This document shows, in pieces, positions 1-7,783 of a stretch of DNA of 21,752 bases. Below the pieces are notes generated by a model that searched no databases, had not been told where the DNA came from, and worked only from the letters and a program-made list of their open reading frames with translations. The stretch is taken from contig JAIRWZ010000060.1 in assembly GCA_031268615.1 (NCBI GenBank), positions 1-21,752 on the forward strand. The letters are read 5' to 3'. The translations under genes were made by a program, and so were the position numbers. This DNA comes from Actinomycetes bacterium (lineage in GTDB: Bacteria; Actinomycetota; Coriobacteriia; WRKU01; WQUG01). Numbering within the stretch: the stretch's first letter is position 1; each line of letters opens with the position of its first letter.

Positions 1-199
1 GTCCAGCAAAAACGTAATCGCCATATGCCACAACTTCCGAAAGGTCATCAACGTTAATAACTGAAGTGGAACTTTTTTCATATGTGGGAATTGATTTTGA
101 TGCTGACCGAGATTCGGAACAGCCCGCTACAATTAACGCAAGTGTGCAGATAAGAACATAAACTGATAGATGTCGAGTTCTGATGGTCCCATTATTCAT
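1..199 (-). CDS. Partial lipoprotein (N-terminus only)
   Basis: An open reading frame of 66 codons starts at an ATG at 199 and runs off the window edge. The start follows a GGGGGTG Shine-Dalgarno-like tract. The N-terminus has basic residues, a hydrophobic stretch (VYVLICTLALIVAGC) and a lipobox ending in VAGC, so export and lipid anchoring at that cysteine are likely. A serine-rich linker follows, then DLSEVVAYGDYVFAG, the start of a folded domain I cannot name with certainty. The gene begins 12 bp after the stop of the metalloprotease on the same strand, so the two are probably co-transcribed. Base composition is AT-richer than the rest of the window. Function is unknown; a role linked to the secreted protease is only suggested by position. 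Confidence 0.72.
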   Translation of the reverse strand, partial: MNNGTIRTRHLSVYVLICTLALIVAGCSESRSASKSIPTYEKSSTSVINVDDLSEVVAYGDYVFAG

Positions 200-211
200 A
201 AGTAGCACCCC

Positions 212-733
212 CTACATTCTGCCGACTTGGTTGCACCAATAGGCATAATCATATGATTCTTTGTCGTTCTTGCTCAACTTGTCACCATCAAGACTGGTTG
301 CGTGCATAATGTCAGTTTTGCTGGAATTGTGACTTAACCCAAGAGCATGGCCGATTTCATGTGCGGCAACTTCAATACGATTATGTTCACTAAGGCTGCT
401 CATATAATACGAATTGAACTTTAATGTTCCGGAAGGTGATGTAATGGCAATCGAACCATCTTTTTTTGAATAATGAGACATCGTTACATCATTCACGGTC
501 TTGCTAGTATCTTTTCTAATAACACCTTTTTTGTATGCATTCCACCACCCTACCGCAGTTGTAACACTAACTACATATTTGGAGTTATTGGTGTAGTCAA
601 GATGCTCTCCTGAGTCCATCAAGTTCCAAATATTAACAGCAACTTTCGCTTGGGCAACCTGAGCAACTCCAAAAATGCAGAGTAGTGCAATACAGATGAA
701 CGTAGTCAACTTACGCAAACAGGTATTGGTCAT
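212..733 (-). CDS. Secreted matrixin-like zinc metalloprotease
   Basis: This 173-residue protein has a signal peptide (residues about 8-29, ending VAQA) and a metzincin zinc site: AAHEIGHALGLSH gives His125, catalytic Glu126, His129 and His135. A Met-turn candidate follows (DIMHA, Met143). This is the HExxHxxGxxH arrangement of matrixin-like (M10-type) proteases, so it is probably an extracellular endopeptidase. The start at 733 is chosen because GGAGGTG lies 7 nt upstream; the frame stays open further upstream (to 799) without a ribosome site and would bury the signal peptide. It is followed after 12 bp by a lipoprotein gene. The substrate is unknown. The catalytic domain is short, about 140 residues, with no obvious propeptide. 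The gene is AT-rich relative to the window and may be acquired. Confidence 0.88.
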   Translation of the reverse strand: MTNTCLRKLTTFICIALLCIFGVAQVAQAKVAVNIWNLMDSGEHLDYTNNSKYVVSVTTAVGWWNAYKKGVIRKDTSKTVNDVTMSHYSKKDGSIAITSPSGTLKFNSYYMSSLSEHNRIEVAAHEIGHALGLSHNSSKTDIMHATSLDGDKLSKNDKESYDYAYWCNQVGRM

Positions 734-799
734 ATTCGACACCTCCAGTAAGATTGGAGAATCTTTTTTCGAACCGTGCTGCACATCCATAAATCCCAC

Positions 800-1250
800 T
801 CCATTCTGTCGGAACCATGTCCCACATTCATCTTAACATAACAATTTAATCGCGCTGTAGCGAGTTCCCATCGCGTACCCCAAGATTGCGAAGTTATTCT
901 GTGCAAGTAGCTAATATGCCCATAATAGTTTGCCACTGAGCGCGGTTCCAACATTGACTCATTGTGCCCGCCAGAACTTAGCAAGACAGCTAGGGGATTC
1001 GAAGCCATGAGGGCTGAACGCGACTATAGGAGCATTCAGGGGCGAACGAAGCGAGGCCTTAGCGAATTGCGCGAAGCGCAAGGCGCGCGAATCCCTCCTC
1101 CTCCGCAGAGTTTTTCTAGCCCATTTACCTGCTATTTTGTCTTATCGCTTCCTGTTTTTGGGGACAATCTGGGGCGGATTGTGCGCAGCGTAAGACATGC
1201 GAATCCCTGGACGTTGGGGCAGACACAACGCTTTGCTTTGGCGCAGGGGT
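800..1250. other. Gene-free stretch
   Basis: No convincing coding region is seen between the metalloprotease promoter side and the DUF4491 stop. Open frames here lack ribosome sites and recognisable domains. The only structured content is repeat copy A at 968-1107. At 1201-1208 the string GAATCCCT occurs again and could be a degenerate extra tRNA-like end. Confidence 0.5.
968..1107 (+). repeat. tRNA-end-mimicking structured repeat, copy A
   Basis: This non-coding stretch begins with CCGCCA and a TTAGCAA spacer, continues with AGGGGATTCGAA at 992-1003 and ends with CGAATCCCTCCTCCTCCGCA, which looks like the T-arm 3' half and acceptor end of a tRNA. The start and end pair (GGGATTCG with CGAATCCC). 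Inside are a perfect hairpin TTGCGC-GAA-GCGCAA at 1067-1081 and the tract GGGGCGAACGAAGCGAGG at 1039-1056. Copy B at 8376-8510, in the opposite orientation, aligns along the whole length, and 18 of 20 bases match over 1039-1058. No tRNA gene adjoins copy A. Function is unknown. Confidence 0.7.
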
Positions 1251-1586
1251 CTACTCTTGTTCTTTGTCCTGGGCTGTGGCGGTTTTTGCTTTTCTGGGGT
1301 TCTTGGGGAACCATCCCTTTTCGACTCGTTTGCGCTGCTCAAATAGTTCCGGAATAGACCAAAGAAACGAGAAACCCAGCACGGCGCAGAGCGATGACCA
1401 CATCTCAGAGGCGACGAACAGCGAGACAGCCGCACAGATGACGCCGCCCACCAGAAAAAGTGGCCAGGATTTTATACCGAAATGGTATTCAGCCTTGATG
1501 ACTACCGGGTGAAAAATACCAATAATGCAAAACGATGCCAAACCAACGACAAGGCCTGTAAAATTGATATGTATATCGACACCCAT
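1251..1586 (-). CDS. DUF4491 family small membrane protein
   Basis: This 111-residue protein has three hydrophobic segments (about 9-30, 42-58 and 64-80) and the characteristic family strings FCIIGIFHPVVIKAEYHFG near residue 18 and LWSIPELFEQRKRVEKGWFPK near residue 75. These match the DUF4491 family of short inner-membrane proteins, whose function is unknown. The cytoplasmic tail is short, charged and lysine-rich. The start has GAGGT 5 nt upstream, and a -10-like TACAAT sits only 9 nt before the ATG, so the leader would be very short. It is divergent from the methyltransferase gene. Confidence 0.85.
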   Translation of the reverse strand: MGVDIHINFTGLVVGLASFCIIGIFHPVVIKAEYHFGIKSWPLFLVGGVICAAVSLFVASEMWSSLCAVLGFSFLWSIPELFEQRKRVEKGWFPKNPRKAKTATAQDKEQE

Positions 1587-1651
1587 GACGACCTCATTGT
1601 ATCAAATGCCTTCCAAAAGAACTATCGGCACGGTCTCGTGGAATTGTTAGA

Positions 1652-1703
1652 TATGCCCTAATGTGGCATACTGGGAAGGACAGTTTGCGAACTGCCTTTT
1701 TTT
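1652..1703 (+). terminator. Hairpin plus intrinsic terminator in the leader of the methyltransferase gene
   Basis: Two stem-loops are visible. The first is TATGCC-(7 nt)-GGCATA at 1652-1670. The second is GG-A-CAGTT-TGCG-AACTG-CC at 1678-1696, followed directly by seven T residues (1697-1703), a standard intrinsic terminator on the plus strand. No plus-strand gene lies upstream that it could end, and the methyltransferase begins 63 bp downstream. It may therefore attenuate that gene. The first hairpin's ATATGCCCTA is repeated at 1757-1766 next to the start codon. Confidence 0.55.
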
Positions 1704-1765
1704 AGAACTACCAGTTAGCAATAGGTAACCTGCCCTGACAACGTCCCCGCAAAGGAATATGCCCT

Positions 1766-2590
1766 ATGGAAAAACAGGCCCTCCTGCAAGCACAGACCGT
1801 TCAGTCAACTATGCTCCTTGCCCTCTATGGCAGAGCCAAGGCCAGTCGTATGTTCCCTGACATCCTAAACGATGCCGAAGCGATAGATATCGTGGACACT
1901 ATGGATTACGACTTCACCGAGATAGACAAATCCTTTGGAACAGAATACGCCAGCCTGTGCTGTCTGCTGCGCGCCAAACGGCTGGACGAACGCTGCCACA
2001 CCTACCTGCAGCAACACCCAAATGGCACGGTTATAAATCTGGGAGCCGGACTTGACACAACCTTGAGCCGCATAGACAACGGTTCTGTCTACTGGTACAA
2101 CATAGACCTGCCGGACTCGATAGCCTACCGACACCAGTACATTGCCGCACCCGAACGCTGCACCGACATTGCTAAGTCTGCCTTCGATTACACTTGGTTT
2201 CCCGAAATAGAAACGCTTGACGATAGCGTGTTTGTCCTCGCAGGGGGACTGTTCTATTACTTTGAGGAGGCTCAGGTGCGAGAACTCATCAGCCGTATGG
2301 GAGAACACTTTCCCAAAGGTGAGATATTTTTTGACGCACAGTCAAAAACAACAGTAAGAATCTCTAATCGTATCGTGCGCAAAACGGGCAACACCAGTTC
2401 TGAAATGCACTTTTACGTGAACAACCCGCGCGAATTGAAAAACTGGTCGCCACATATCCGCACAATCGAAAGCATTCCATTTTTCGCCGGCCTCTGGAAA
2501 GAACGCCGTTTCAAACTGTCCTCAAAGATAAATATGTGGGGCTTCGACACCCTGAAAATGGGGAAACTTATCAGCATCCAATGGGGATAG
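1766..2590 (+). CDS. LCM-family (PPM1/TcmP-like) SAM-dependent O-methyltransferase
   Basis: This 274-residue protein matches the leucine carboxyl methyltransferase fold family. An N-terminal helical region (1-80) precedes the SAM-binding motif TVINLGAGLDTTL (about 88-100), and then NIDLPDS (112-118), where the acidic residue typically contacts the SAM ribose. FVLAGGLFYYFEEAQV (about 157-172) corresponds to the later family motif. Family members methylate carboxyl or hydroxyl groups on small molecules or proteins; the substrate here cannot be read from sequence. The ATG at 1766 has AAGGA 9 nt upstream. It stands alone on the plus strand, divergent from DUF4491 and convergent with the DUF975/CmpB gene. 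A terminator-like attenuator lies in its leader. Confidence 0.85.
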   Translation: MEKQALLQAQTVQSTMLLALYGRAKASRMFPDILNDAEAIDIVDTMDYDFTEIDKSFGTEYASLCCLLRAKRLDERCHTYLQQHPNGTVINLGAGLDTTLSRIDNGSVYWYNIDLPDSIAYRHQYIAAPERCTDIAKSAFDYTWFPEIETLDDSVFVLAGGLFYYFEEAQVRELISRMGEHFPKGEIFFDAQSKTTVRISNRIVRKTGNTSSEMHFYVNNPRELKNWSPHIRTIESIPFFAGLWKERRFKLSSKINMWGFDTLKMGKLISIQWG

Positions 2591-2642
2591 ACCCCGCCGA
2601 AATGTATCCGCCAAAATACATCCGCTGAAATAGGCGCGCAGC

Positions 2643-2672
2643 AATATATCCAGAACTAATATATCCAGAACT
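2643..2672. repeat. Perfect 15-bp tandem duplication
   Basis: AATATATCCAGAACT occurs twice head to tail (2643-2657 and 2658-2672). The second copy overlaps the stop codon (2671-2673) of the DUF975/CmpB gene. It lies in the short convergent gap with the methyltransferase. Confidence 0.9.
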
Positions 2673-4215
2673 ACTTTTGGGTGGGAGACGGAACCGTCTC
2701 GGAAATTACTCCGTAGCCCTCACGGGGATGAATGTGGGCTACAACATTGTCTGCGGCGAACAGCGCCACTAACAGCCCCGCCAGCGTGAGACGCCACTGC
2801 CGTGGGATACGATTCAACAAACTGTCTGCTAACGGCGCTGCCAGATAAATAGCTGTGCAGCAGCCCAATCCGAAAACAATCAGTCCTTCCAGACAAGTAC
2901 GTCCCTGGATATTGAAAAAATAACCGGTATAATCCCAGTATTTTAGATGTATGCTATCCCATAAAAAGGTTGCGGCAGCGTATTCAATGACGCCGCACAC
3001 CAGCATTGAGAGAAAAAAGGTGGCCAGCGGGTGTTCGCGTACCCGCCGCAGCAACACCAGAACAGCCACGCCACCTGCACCGTAAATGGGCAACCATGGT
3101 CCATAGAGGGTACCCCGATTTATGAATCGTCCTAACGACACGATACACAGAGAGCTTTCATACAACCACCCGATGAACGAAAACACAAAAAACAGCAGCA
3201 GCAAGTTCAGCACGGTATAATCACGTCGCCAATTGGCTCGCGAAGTGAGCGCCACCCCAAACCCAGACCTGAACCCAGATGTGGACACCGGAACCACAAT
3301 ACCGGGTAATAACCCAGCAGCCGCCGCGTCGCCGGAATGCGCAGCCAACCAACCGGAACGCAGCTCCTCATACAGTCTGGTATGAGCAGCATAGCGATAA
3401 GGGTTAACCCACACGTACAACAAAATCCCAAAGCTAAAGAACCCAAGCAAATCCCAAAGCGCAAAACTAAGGTCAAACAAGAAATAGCGCCACTTGTTGC
3501 CACGCATCATTTTCTGGCTCAACCTCAGAGCCGCGCGTGCGCCAATACCAGGATTTTCCGCCAGAATCTGCCCTGTCAAAATATATGCGTAATACTTTAC
3601 CGGCAGCATAACGACCGTCGGTGACCACACCAGCAGCCACAGCAGTTTCCACAACGCTGTTCGGGCGCAACACCAGACCCGTCGCTGTTGCCACACAAAC
3701 AACACCCGTGAAATTGGCGCCTGATAACCTGCACCGCCAACTTCGTTTTCCTGGAAAAACCGCAGGACCCCGACACGTAAACTTTCACGCACAAGTATTA
3801 CGAAGGCAAAACTCAGGACCAGACCGCTCACCATCAGTATCGTCCTCGACAGGCGATGATGAAACACCGCCGCATTAACTGCACGCAGCAACGCCGCGCT
3901 CAAGCCCCCTGACTGCCGACTGCTGCGGTACAGTCCAGAAATCACTCCGGCAGTCGAATCATCGCCAATAGAAGTCGCACGCTTTATCCGCGTCGCTGTC
4001 GTCTCCGCTCCCCGCAGCACCCGCAACGCGCCAGTCGCGCCGGTCGCCTTAAAGACATTCTCCAGCACTTCGGCAGGCAGCACCGTCACGTCCTGTACGC
4101 TGACGACACCCGTGACCACAACGCTTGCCAAAATGCCCACCACCAGGCAGGCGGCAAAATTGCGCCGCAGCGCCTGACGCCCCGCCCGTTTTATCTCTTT
4201 ACGCACAAATCGCAT
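2671..4215 (-). CDS. DUF975 / CmpB-type (putative ABC transporter type IV) membrane protein fusion
   Basis: This 514-residue multi-spanning membrane protein seems to have two parts. Residues about 1-290 carry a basic N-terminus, a first membrane segment near 22-40 and several later helices; the GNKWRYFLFDLSFALWDLLG region resembles DUF975 proteins. Residues about 335-500 carry FFVFSFIGWLYES and LYGPWLPIYGAGG, the signature of the putative ABC-transporter type IV (CmpB) family. Transport is a family label and has not been shown. The linker at residues about 309-325 coincides with a degenerate copy of the window's palindromic repeat (3243-3290). The start at 4215 has no Shine-Dalgarno. It is last in the minus-strand run after the histidine kinase. 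Confidence 0.75.
   Translation of the reverse strand: MRFVRKEIKRAGRQALRRNFAACLVVGILASVVVTGVVSVQDVTVLPAEVLENVFKATGATGALRVLRGAETTATRIKRATSIGDDSTAGVISGLYRSSRQSGGLSAALLRAVNAAVFHHRLSRTILMVSGLVLSFAFVILVRESLRVGVLRFFQENEVGGAGYQAPISRVLFVWQQRRVWCCARTALWKLLWLLVWSPTVVMLPVKYYAYILTGQILAENPGIGARAALRLSQKMMRGNKWRYFLFDLSFALWDLLGFFSFGILLYVWVNPYRYAAHTRLYEELRSGWLAAHSGDAAAAGLLPGIVVPVSTSGFRSGFGVALTSRANWRRDYTVLNLLLLFFVFSFIGWLYESSLCIVSLGRFINRGTLYGPWLPIYGAGGVAVLVLLRRVREHPLATFFLSMLVCGVIEYAAATFLWDSIHLKYWDYTGYFFNIQGRTCLEGLIVFGLGCCTAIYLAAPLADSLLNRIPRQWRLTLAGLLVALFAADNVVAHIHPREGYGVISETVPSPTQK
3243..3290 (-). repeat. Possible degenerate palindromic repeat inside the DUF975/CmpB gene
   Basis: Read on the minus strand this segment runs from TGTCCACATCTGG to GGCGCTCACTTC. 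The first resembles the CGTCCATATCTGG end found at 7754-7766 (11 of 13 bases); the second matches the CGCGCTCACTTC end of the 13584 and 14787 copies. It lies in frame between the two domains of the protein. The match is weak, so this is tentative. Confidence 0.3.
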
Positions 4216-4235
4216 ATATACATGGTATCCGACCA

Positions 4236-4290
4236 GAAGTGAGTAGTGAACCTATCCCCGGCTTGACCGGGGGTTCAAACCAGCAAGCAA
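4236..4290 (+). repeat. Palindromic repeat PR1
   Basis: GAAGTGAGTA opens the copy, followed by the core CCCCGGCTTGACCGGGGG at 4256-4273 and an ACCAGC tail. The right terminal arm is weak (TTCGCTCACAATT near 4331-4343). It sits in the 120-bp gap between the histidine kinase stop (4336) and the DUF975/CmpB start (4215). Confidence 0.75.
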
Positions 4291-4335
4291 TAAAAGGGGG
4301 CATGAAAACCGTCCCGGTCAAACCGTACGATTCGC

Positions 4336-5649
4336 TCACAATTTCGGGACTTGACTGGCAGGAATGCGAAAACTGACGGTAGTGCCCACGTCTACCGTGC
4401 TGTCAATCTTGAGCTTTGTGTCAGCGCCATAGTAGCCGCGCAGACGGTCGGCAACATTTTTGAGCGCAATGCCTAAGCCTCCACTCGCCCCCAGCCGAAC
4501 GGATTCACCAACACCCTCATGGCCATCGGTTGCGCTATGTACCTCCGCAAGGTCCATCCCGACACCGTCATCGGTGACCTTAAATATCCAGTCCCCGGTC
4601 TGGGCGCACTCACTCACCTGTACTTCTATTGTCAGGGGGCTGCCGTCGGGTCGCATGCCGTGCGCAATGCAGTTTTCAACCAGCGGTTGCAGCATGAACG
4701 ACGGCATGGGAAGACCGGCCAGGCGTCGGTCAACGTTCAGGTCCAGATGAACGCGGTCGCCAAAGCGCGCCTGCTCCAGCTCGAAATACTGCAGCAGAAA
4801 TTCCAGCTCCAGTTCCAGCGTGATGGGCTCGTCACCATGCTGTAGCGTGCGGCGGTAAAACGCCGCGAACTGGCGCAACAGGTGGCGCGCGGCGTCTGAA
4901 TCCGTGCGGATGTAGGAACCGATGGTGTTCAGCGTATTGAACAAAAAATGCGGGTTGATCTGCGCTTGCAGGGCTTTCAGTTCCATTTCCGTAACCAGAG
5001 CAGCCTGTTCCTGCAGGCGATGGATTTCCAACTGGGTAGACAGCAGGCGGGCCAGACCCTCGGCGGCGGCCAGTTCAGTTTCCGTTAATGCGCGCTCGTT
5101 GGTGTAATAGTATTTCAGCGTACCGACGGCGCGCCCGTCAACCTCCAAAGGCACGATGATAGCGGCGTGCAGCGGACAGTCCTCGTGGGGGCAGCCAATG
5201 TCCTTTTTCGTGCCGATGACTTCGGCGCGGTTCTGGTCCAGCGCCCGGTGTGTGGCACGGGTGACGATGGGGCGGACGGCGCCATGGTGGTCAGCTCCCA
5301 CGCCAGCAAAGCCCAGAACCTGTTGGTCATTGGTGATGGCAACGGCGGCGACATCATCGGTATCGGCAAGTATTATTTCGCTCACCGCTTGCGCGATGTC
5401 AGGTGTCAGGCCGCCGCGCAGAAAGGTTGCCGTAGCGCGTGCGATAGCCAGTGTGCGGTCAGATTCCACCGCGCGCAAGTGATCGGGACGCTGCAGAATG
5501 TGACCGATAGCAAGCACCGTCGCTGTCACCGCCAGACCAACGATTGTCACCGCAATGACCCAGCGTGGCCAGCCGGCCAAAAGCGCAACGACGGCCGAGC
5601 CCGCCAACACCAAAATGGCCAGAAAAGCGGAGACGTCCATGCCATCCAT
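4336..5649 (-). CDS. LytS/YehU-type sensor histidine kinase
   Basis: This 437-residue protein starts with two membrane helices (about 7-26 and 29-49). A GAF-like sensor region follows (about 85-205) with a CPHEDC cysteine pair (Cys153, Cys158), then the His_kinase domain with LQAQINPHFLFNTLNTI (phosphoacceptor His234). The ATPase domain has the N box QPLVENCIAHGM (Asn326), the D-box DDGVGM (Asp361) and GGLGIALKNV. Such kinases normally phosphorylate a LytTR response regulator; none is adjacent here, so the partner must lie elsewhere. The start at 5649 is preferred because AGGGG lies about 9 nt upstream and the membrane helix begins just after it; the longer frame overlaps the glycine-rich tail of DUF2207. 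It follows DUF2207 by 88 bp on the same strand. Confidence 0.88.
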   Translation of the reverse strand: MDGMDVSAFLAILVLAGSAVVALLAGWPRWVIAVTIVGLAVTATVLAIGHILQRPDHLRAVESDRTLAIARATATFLRGGLTPDIAQAVSEIILADTDDVAAVAITNDQQVLGFAGVGADHHGAVRPIVTRATHRALDQNRAEVIGTKKDIGCPHEDCPLHAAIIVPLEVDGRAVGTLKYYYTNERALTETELAAAEGLARLLSTQLEIHRLQEQAALVTEMELKALQAQINPHFLFNTLNTIGSYIRTDSDAARHLLRQFAAFYRRTLQHGDEPITLELELEFLLQYFELEQARFGDRVHLDLNVDRRLAGLPMPSFMLQPLVENCIAHGMRPDGSPLTIEVQVSECAQTGDWIFKVTDDGVGMDLAEVHSATDGHEGVGESVRLGASGGLGIALKNVADRLRGYYGADTKLKIDSTVDVGTTVSFRIPASQVPKL

Positions 5650-5737
5650 GCGAGCGACCCCTATCAGGCGCCCCCGTGCCCGGTTAGGTGGGCGAAGGTC
5701 AAACGGCTGCGACTGCGATGGCGTCGTGGTCGTATGG

Positions 5738-7783
5738 CTATCCCGCGCCACCGCCACCGCCTCCCCCGCCGCCGCCTCCACCACCGGAAAAACCGCCGCC
5801 AAACCCACCGGCAGACGACATGGTCGAGCCCGCAATAGCCGCAGCCTGTGCCGCCGTAATAGCGCCCAAGGTGTCGTTGAAAGCCTGTGCCGGACTGTGG
5901 TGCGGTCCGTAAATCCCCGCGTACAACCACCAACCGGTGACCCCCAGCGCTGGGTCCTCGGCTACCTGTGGCAGCGTAACTTTCAGGTCACGAGCGACCT
6001 GGTCGGCTATGCCAAATACCGTGGCCAGTACCAAAAACCGTTTCCAAATAACAAGGGAGGTCGGTGGCGCCTCGTGCAGACGCGAAAAGTCGCGCAGATA
6101 GTTATGGATGCCGCGATAATATTGGTACAATTCGTGTCCCTCGCGCGTGCGGCGACGCATGAAAATCGTCATGGTGACACAGGCAATGGCCGATATCAGA
6201 CCCGCACCTACACAAATCCAGGCGCCAACCGTAAAGGCTCCGACAGCGGCCGCAGCGCCGACCACTGCAGGAATCAGCGGCAGAAAACGCAGCGCTTCGC
6301 TGGTGGAATCCAACAACCCGCGCGTTTGCGTCTGCGCAACGGCCTGGTCAGTCCAATCCTTCATTTCTCGCGCATACGATTCGCGATGTTTCTCCGCGTA
6401 TGCTTTCAAGGTATCAAAGGTAAAGGCCGGCCCAATGCGCGCGAACACATCAAAGAGCTGCGCATCCACCGGGTCAAGCGTCGCACGCCGGTCCCCGCGC
6501 GGACGGAATTCATAGTCTCGTTTTGCTTTCTTTTCGCGCCCGAACAAACCCTTTTGGGGAATGGATATTTCAACCATACCAATAGCGCCCACGTCACAAA
6601 GATTCATCAGCGTCGCCACAATGTCGTCAGCCTTGACCTGCCCCAGCCGCCACAGCGCACCTACCAACGCCGGCGGCAGGTCAGGCCGCGGGTCCTCCCG
6701 CCAATACGTCCCGGCAAAAGGCGGCTTATTATCGAATTCCTTCCCATACCGACGAAACAACAGGACATACGTCAGCAGTGTCAGAACAACCGTTGCGACG
6801 GTCCCCACCGTATTTATGAGTAAGCGCGTCCATTCCAGCCGCCGTTGTTCCGCTGCATAGTTTTCACGGTACTGCTCACGCTGTTCGTTGGCCTCGTTAG
6901 CCCACGCTTCTTCTTCGTCCATTACCTCTTGTCGGTGATTGCCACTGATTGGCGTGACCGTCGGAAACCATTCCCGTGGATAGAGTACGCGTGCCTCGAC
7001 AAAAGTTTCAGCCGGAAGGTCGTTGACGGCCAGCGCCACACTGCCTTCGTCGGCAATGGTCACCTCACCCCACAGTGGTCCGTGCGCCCAAGCGCGAACT
7101 GCGTCCTTCGCTGTGGCAATGCCAGAAGGAGGCAGGATATCTACTTTGACCTCGGCGGTTGGGTTCTCCCATTCGTCGCCGATGAACTGCCAGTACAAAT
7201 CAGCACAGTCGTCGTATACCTGAACGACAGAGGAAAGTTCGTAGCCCAGCGTATAGGTTACTGAAGTGTCTTCGGCGTTGAAGAAAGCAGTGATTCGGTA
7301 ACGGTCGCTGCCTTCGCTTTGAACCATATAGGTGCCTGACGCCTCTGTCTCATCGGAATCGTAGCGCAATTGCACCGGATCCTGACCTTCTGTTTGTGCG
7401 GTCAGTTGCGTGATTGAAAAATCTGTTTCGCCAAAGGGCACGACCCAGTACACGAAACGATAGCTGTCCTCAAAGTCAAACGTGCGTTTCTCGGTGACGC
7501 TCATCGAGGCGTCGGCGTTCAGCTGTGCGTGGATAGTGACTTTCGGCATCTCGTAGGACTTCGCCTGTACTATACGGGGAGCAAGCAGGAGTAGCAGAGC
7601 GACCATGACCACCCCTGCTGTCGCTGTCATGCTTAGGCTTGGCTTCCGGGCCATCCTCAGGCTTGACTTGAGAGTCCAGCCCCACGGTTTCTGCCTCTTG
7701 ACTGGATTTTTGCGCGCCCGGAAATGACCCTGGTTACAGGGATGATAACGCTGCCAGATATGGACGTACTCACTTCTTTTCAT
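5738..7783 (-). CDS. DUF2207 family membrane protein with glycine-rich tail
   Basis: This 681-residue protein fits DUF2207. A signal-like hydrophobic segment (about 53-74, ending IVQA) precedes a beta-rich extracytoplasmic region (about 75-300). A membrane helix follows near LLINTVGTVATVVLTLLTYVLLF, then a cytoplasmic part, further helices near LIPAVVGAAAAVGAFTVGAW, and a C-terminus of phenylalanine and glycine repeats ending in a run of thirteen glycines. The start at 7783 has AAGGAG 8 nt upstream and overlaps the tadA stop as ATGA. Residues 3 to about 43 are encoded by a palindromic-repeat copy (7656-7775), giving an unusually long n-region before the signal sequence. If translation instead began at codon 44 (7654) the leader would look normal but lack a spaced ribosome site. 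Function is unknown. Confidence 0.82.
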   Translation of the reverse strand: MKRSEYVHIWQRYHPCNQGHFRARKNPVKRQKPWGWTLKSSLRMARKPSLSMTATAGVVMVALLLLLAPRIVQAKSYEMPKVTIHAQLNADASMSVTEKRTFDFEDSYRFVYWVVPFGETDFSITQLTAQTEGQDPVQLRYDSDETEASGTYMVQSEGSDRYRITAFFNAEDTSVTYTLGYELSSVVQVYDDCADLYWQFIGDEWENPTAEVKVDILPPSGIATAKDAVRAWAHGPLWGEVTIADEGSVALAVNDLPAETFVEARVLYPREWFPTVTPISGNHRQEVMDEEEAWANEANEQREQYRENYAAEQRRLEWTRLLINTVGTVATVVLTLLTYVLLFRRYGKEFDNKPPFAGTYWREDPRPDLPPALVGALWRLGQVKADDIVATLMNLCDVGAIGMVEISIPQKGLFGREKKAKRDYEFRPRGDRRATLDPVDAQLFDVFARIGPAFTFDTLKAYAEKHRESYAREMKDWTDQAVAQTQTRGLLDSTSEALRFLPLIPAVVGAAAAVGAFTVGAWICVGAGLISAIACVTMTIFMRRRTREGHELYQYYRGIHNYLRDFSRLHEAPPTSLVIWKRFLVLATVFGIADQVARDLKVTLPQVAEDPALGVTGWWLYAGIYGPHHSPAQAFNDTLGAITAAQAAAIAGSTMSSAGGFGGGFSGGGGGGGGGGGGGAG
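7656..7775 (-). repeat. Palindromic repeat PR-D spanning the 5' end of the DUF2207 gene
   Basis: The terminal arm GAAGTGAGTACGTCCA is read on minus from 7776. A degenerate hairpin core, CTCAGGCTTGACTTGAG on plus at 7656-7672, resembles the CCCCCGGCTTGACCGGGGG core of the other copies. The whole stretch stays open in the DUF2207 frame. The second terminal arm is not recognisable. Confidence 0.55.

Noticed and set aside
5555..6823. Long plus-strand open frame of 422 codons
   Set aside because: It is antisense to DUF2207 and the kinase, is basic and low in pattern, and shows no domain. It is a shadow of GC-rich codons.
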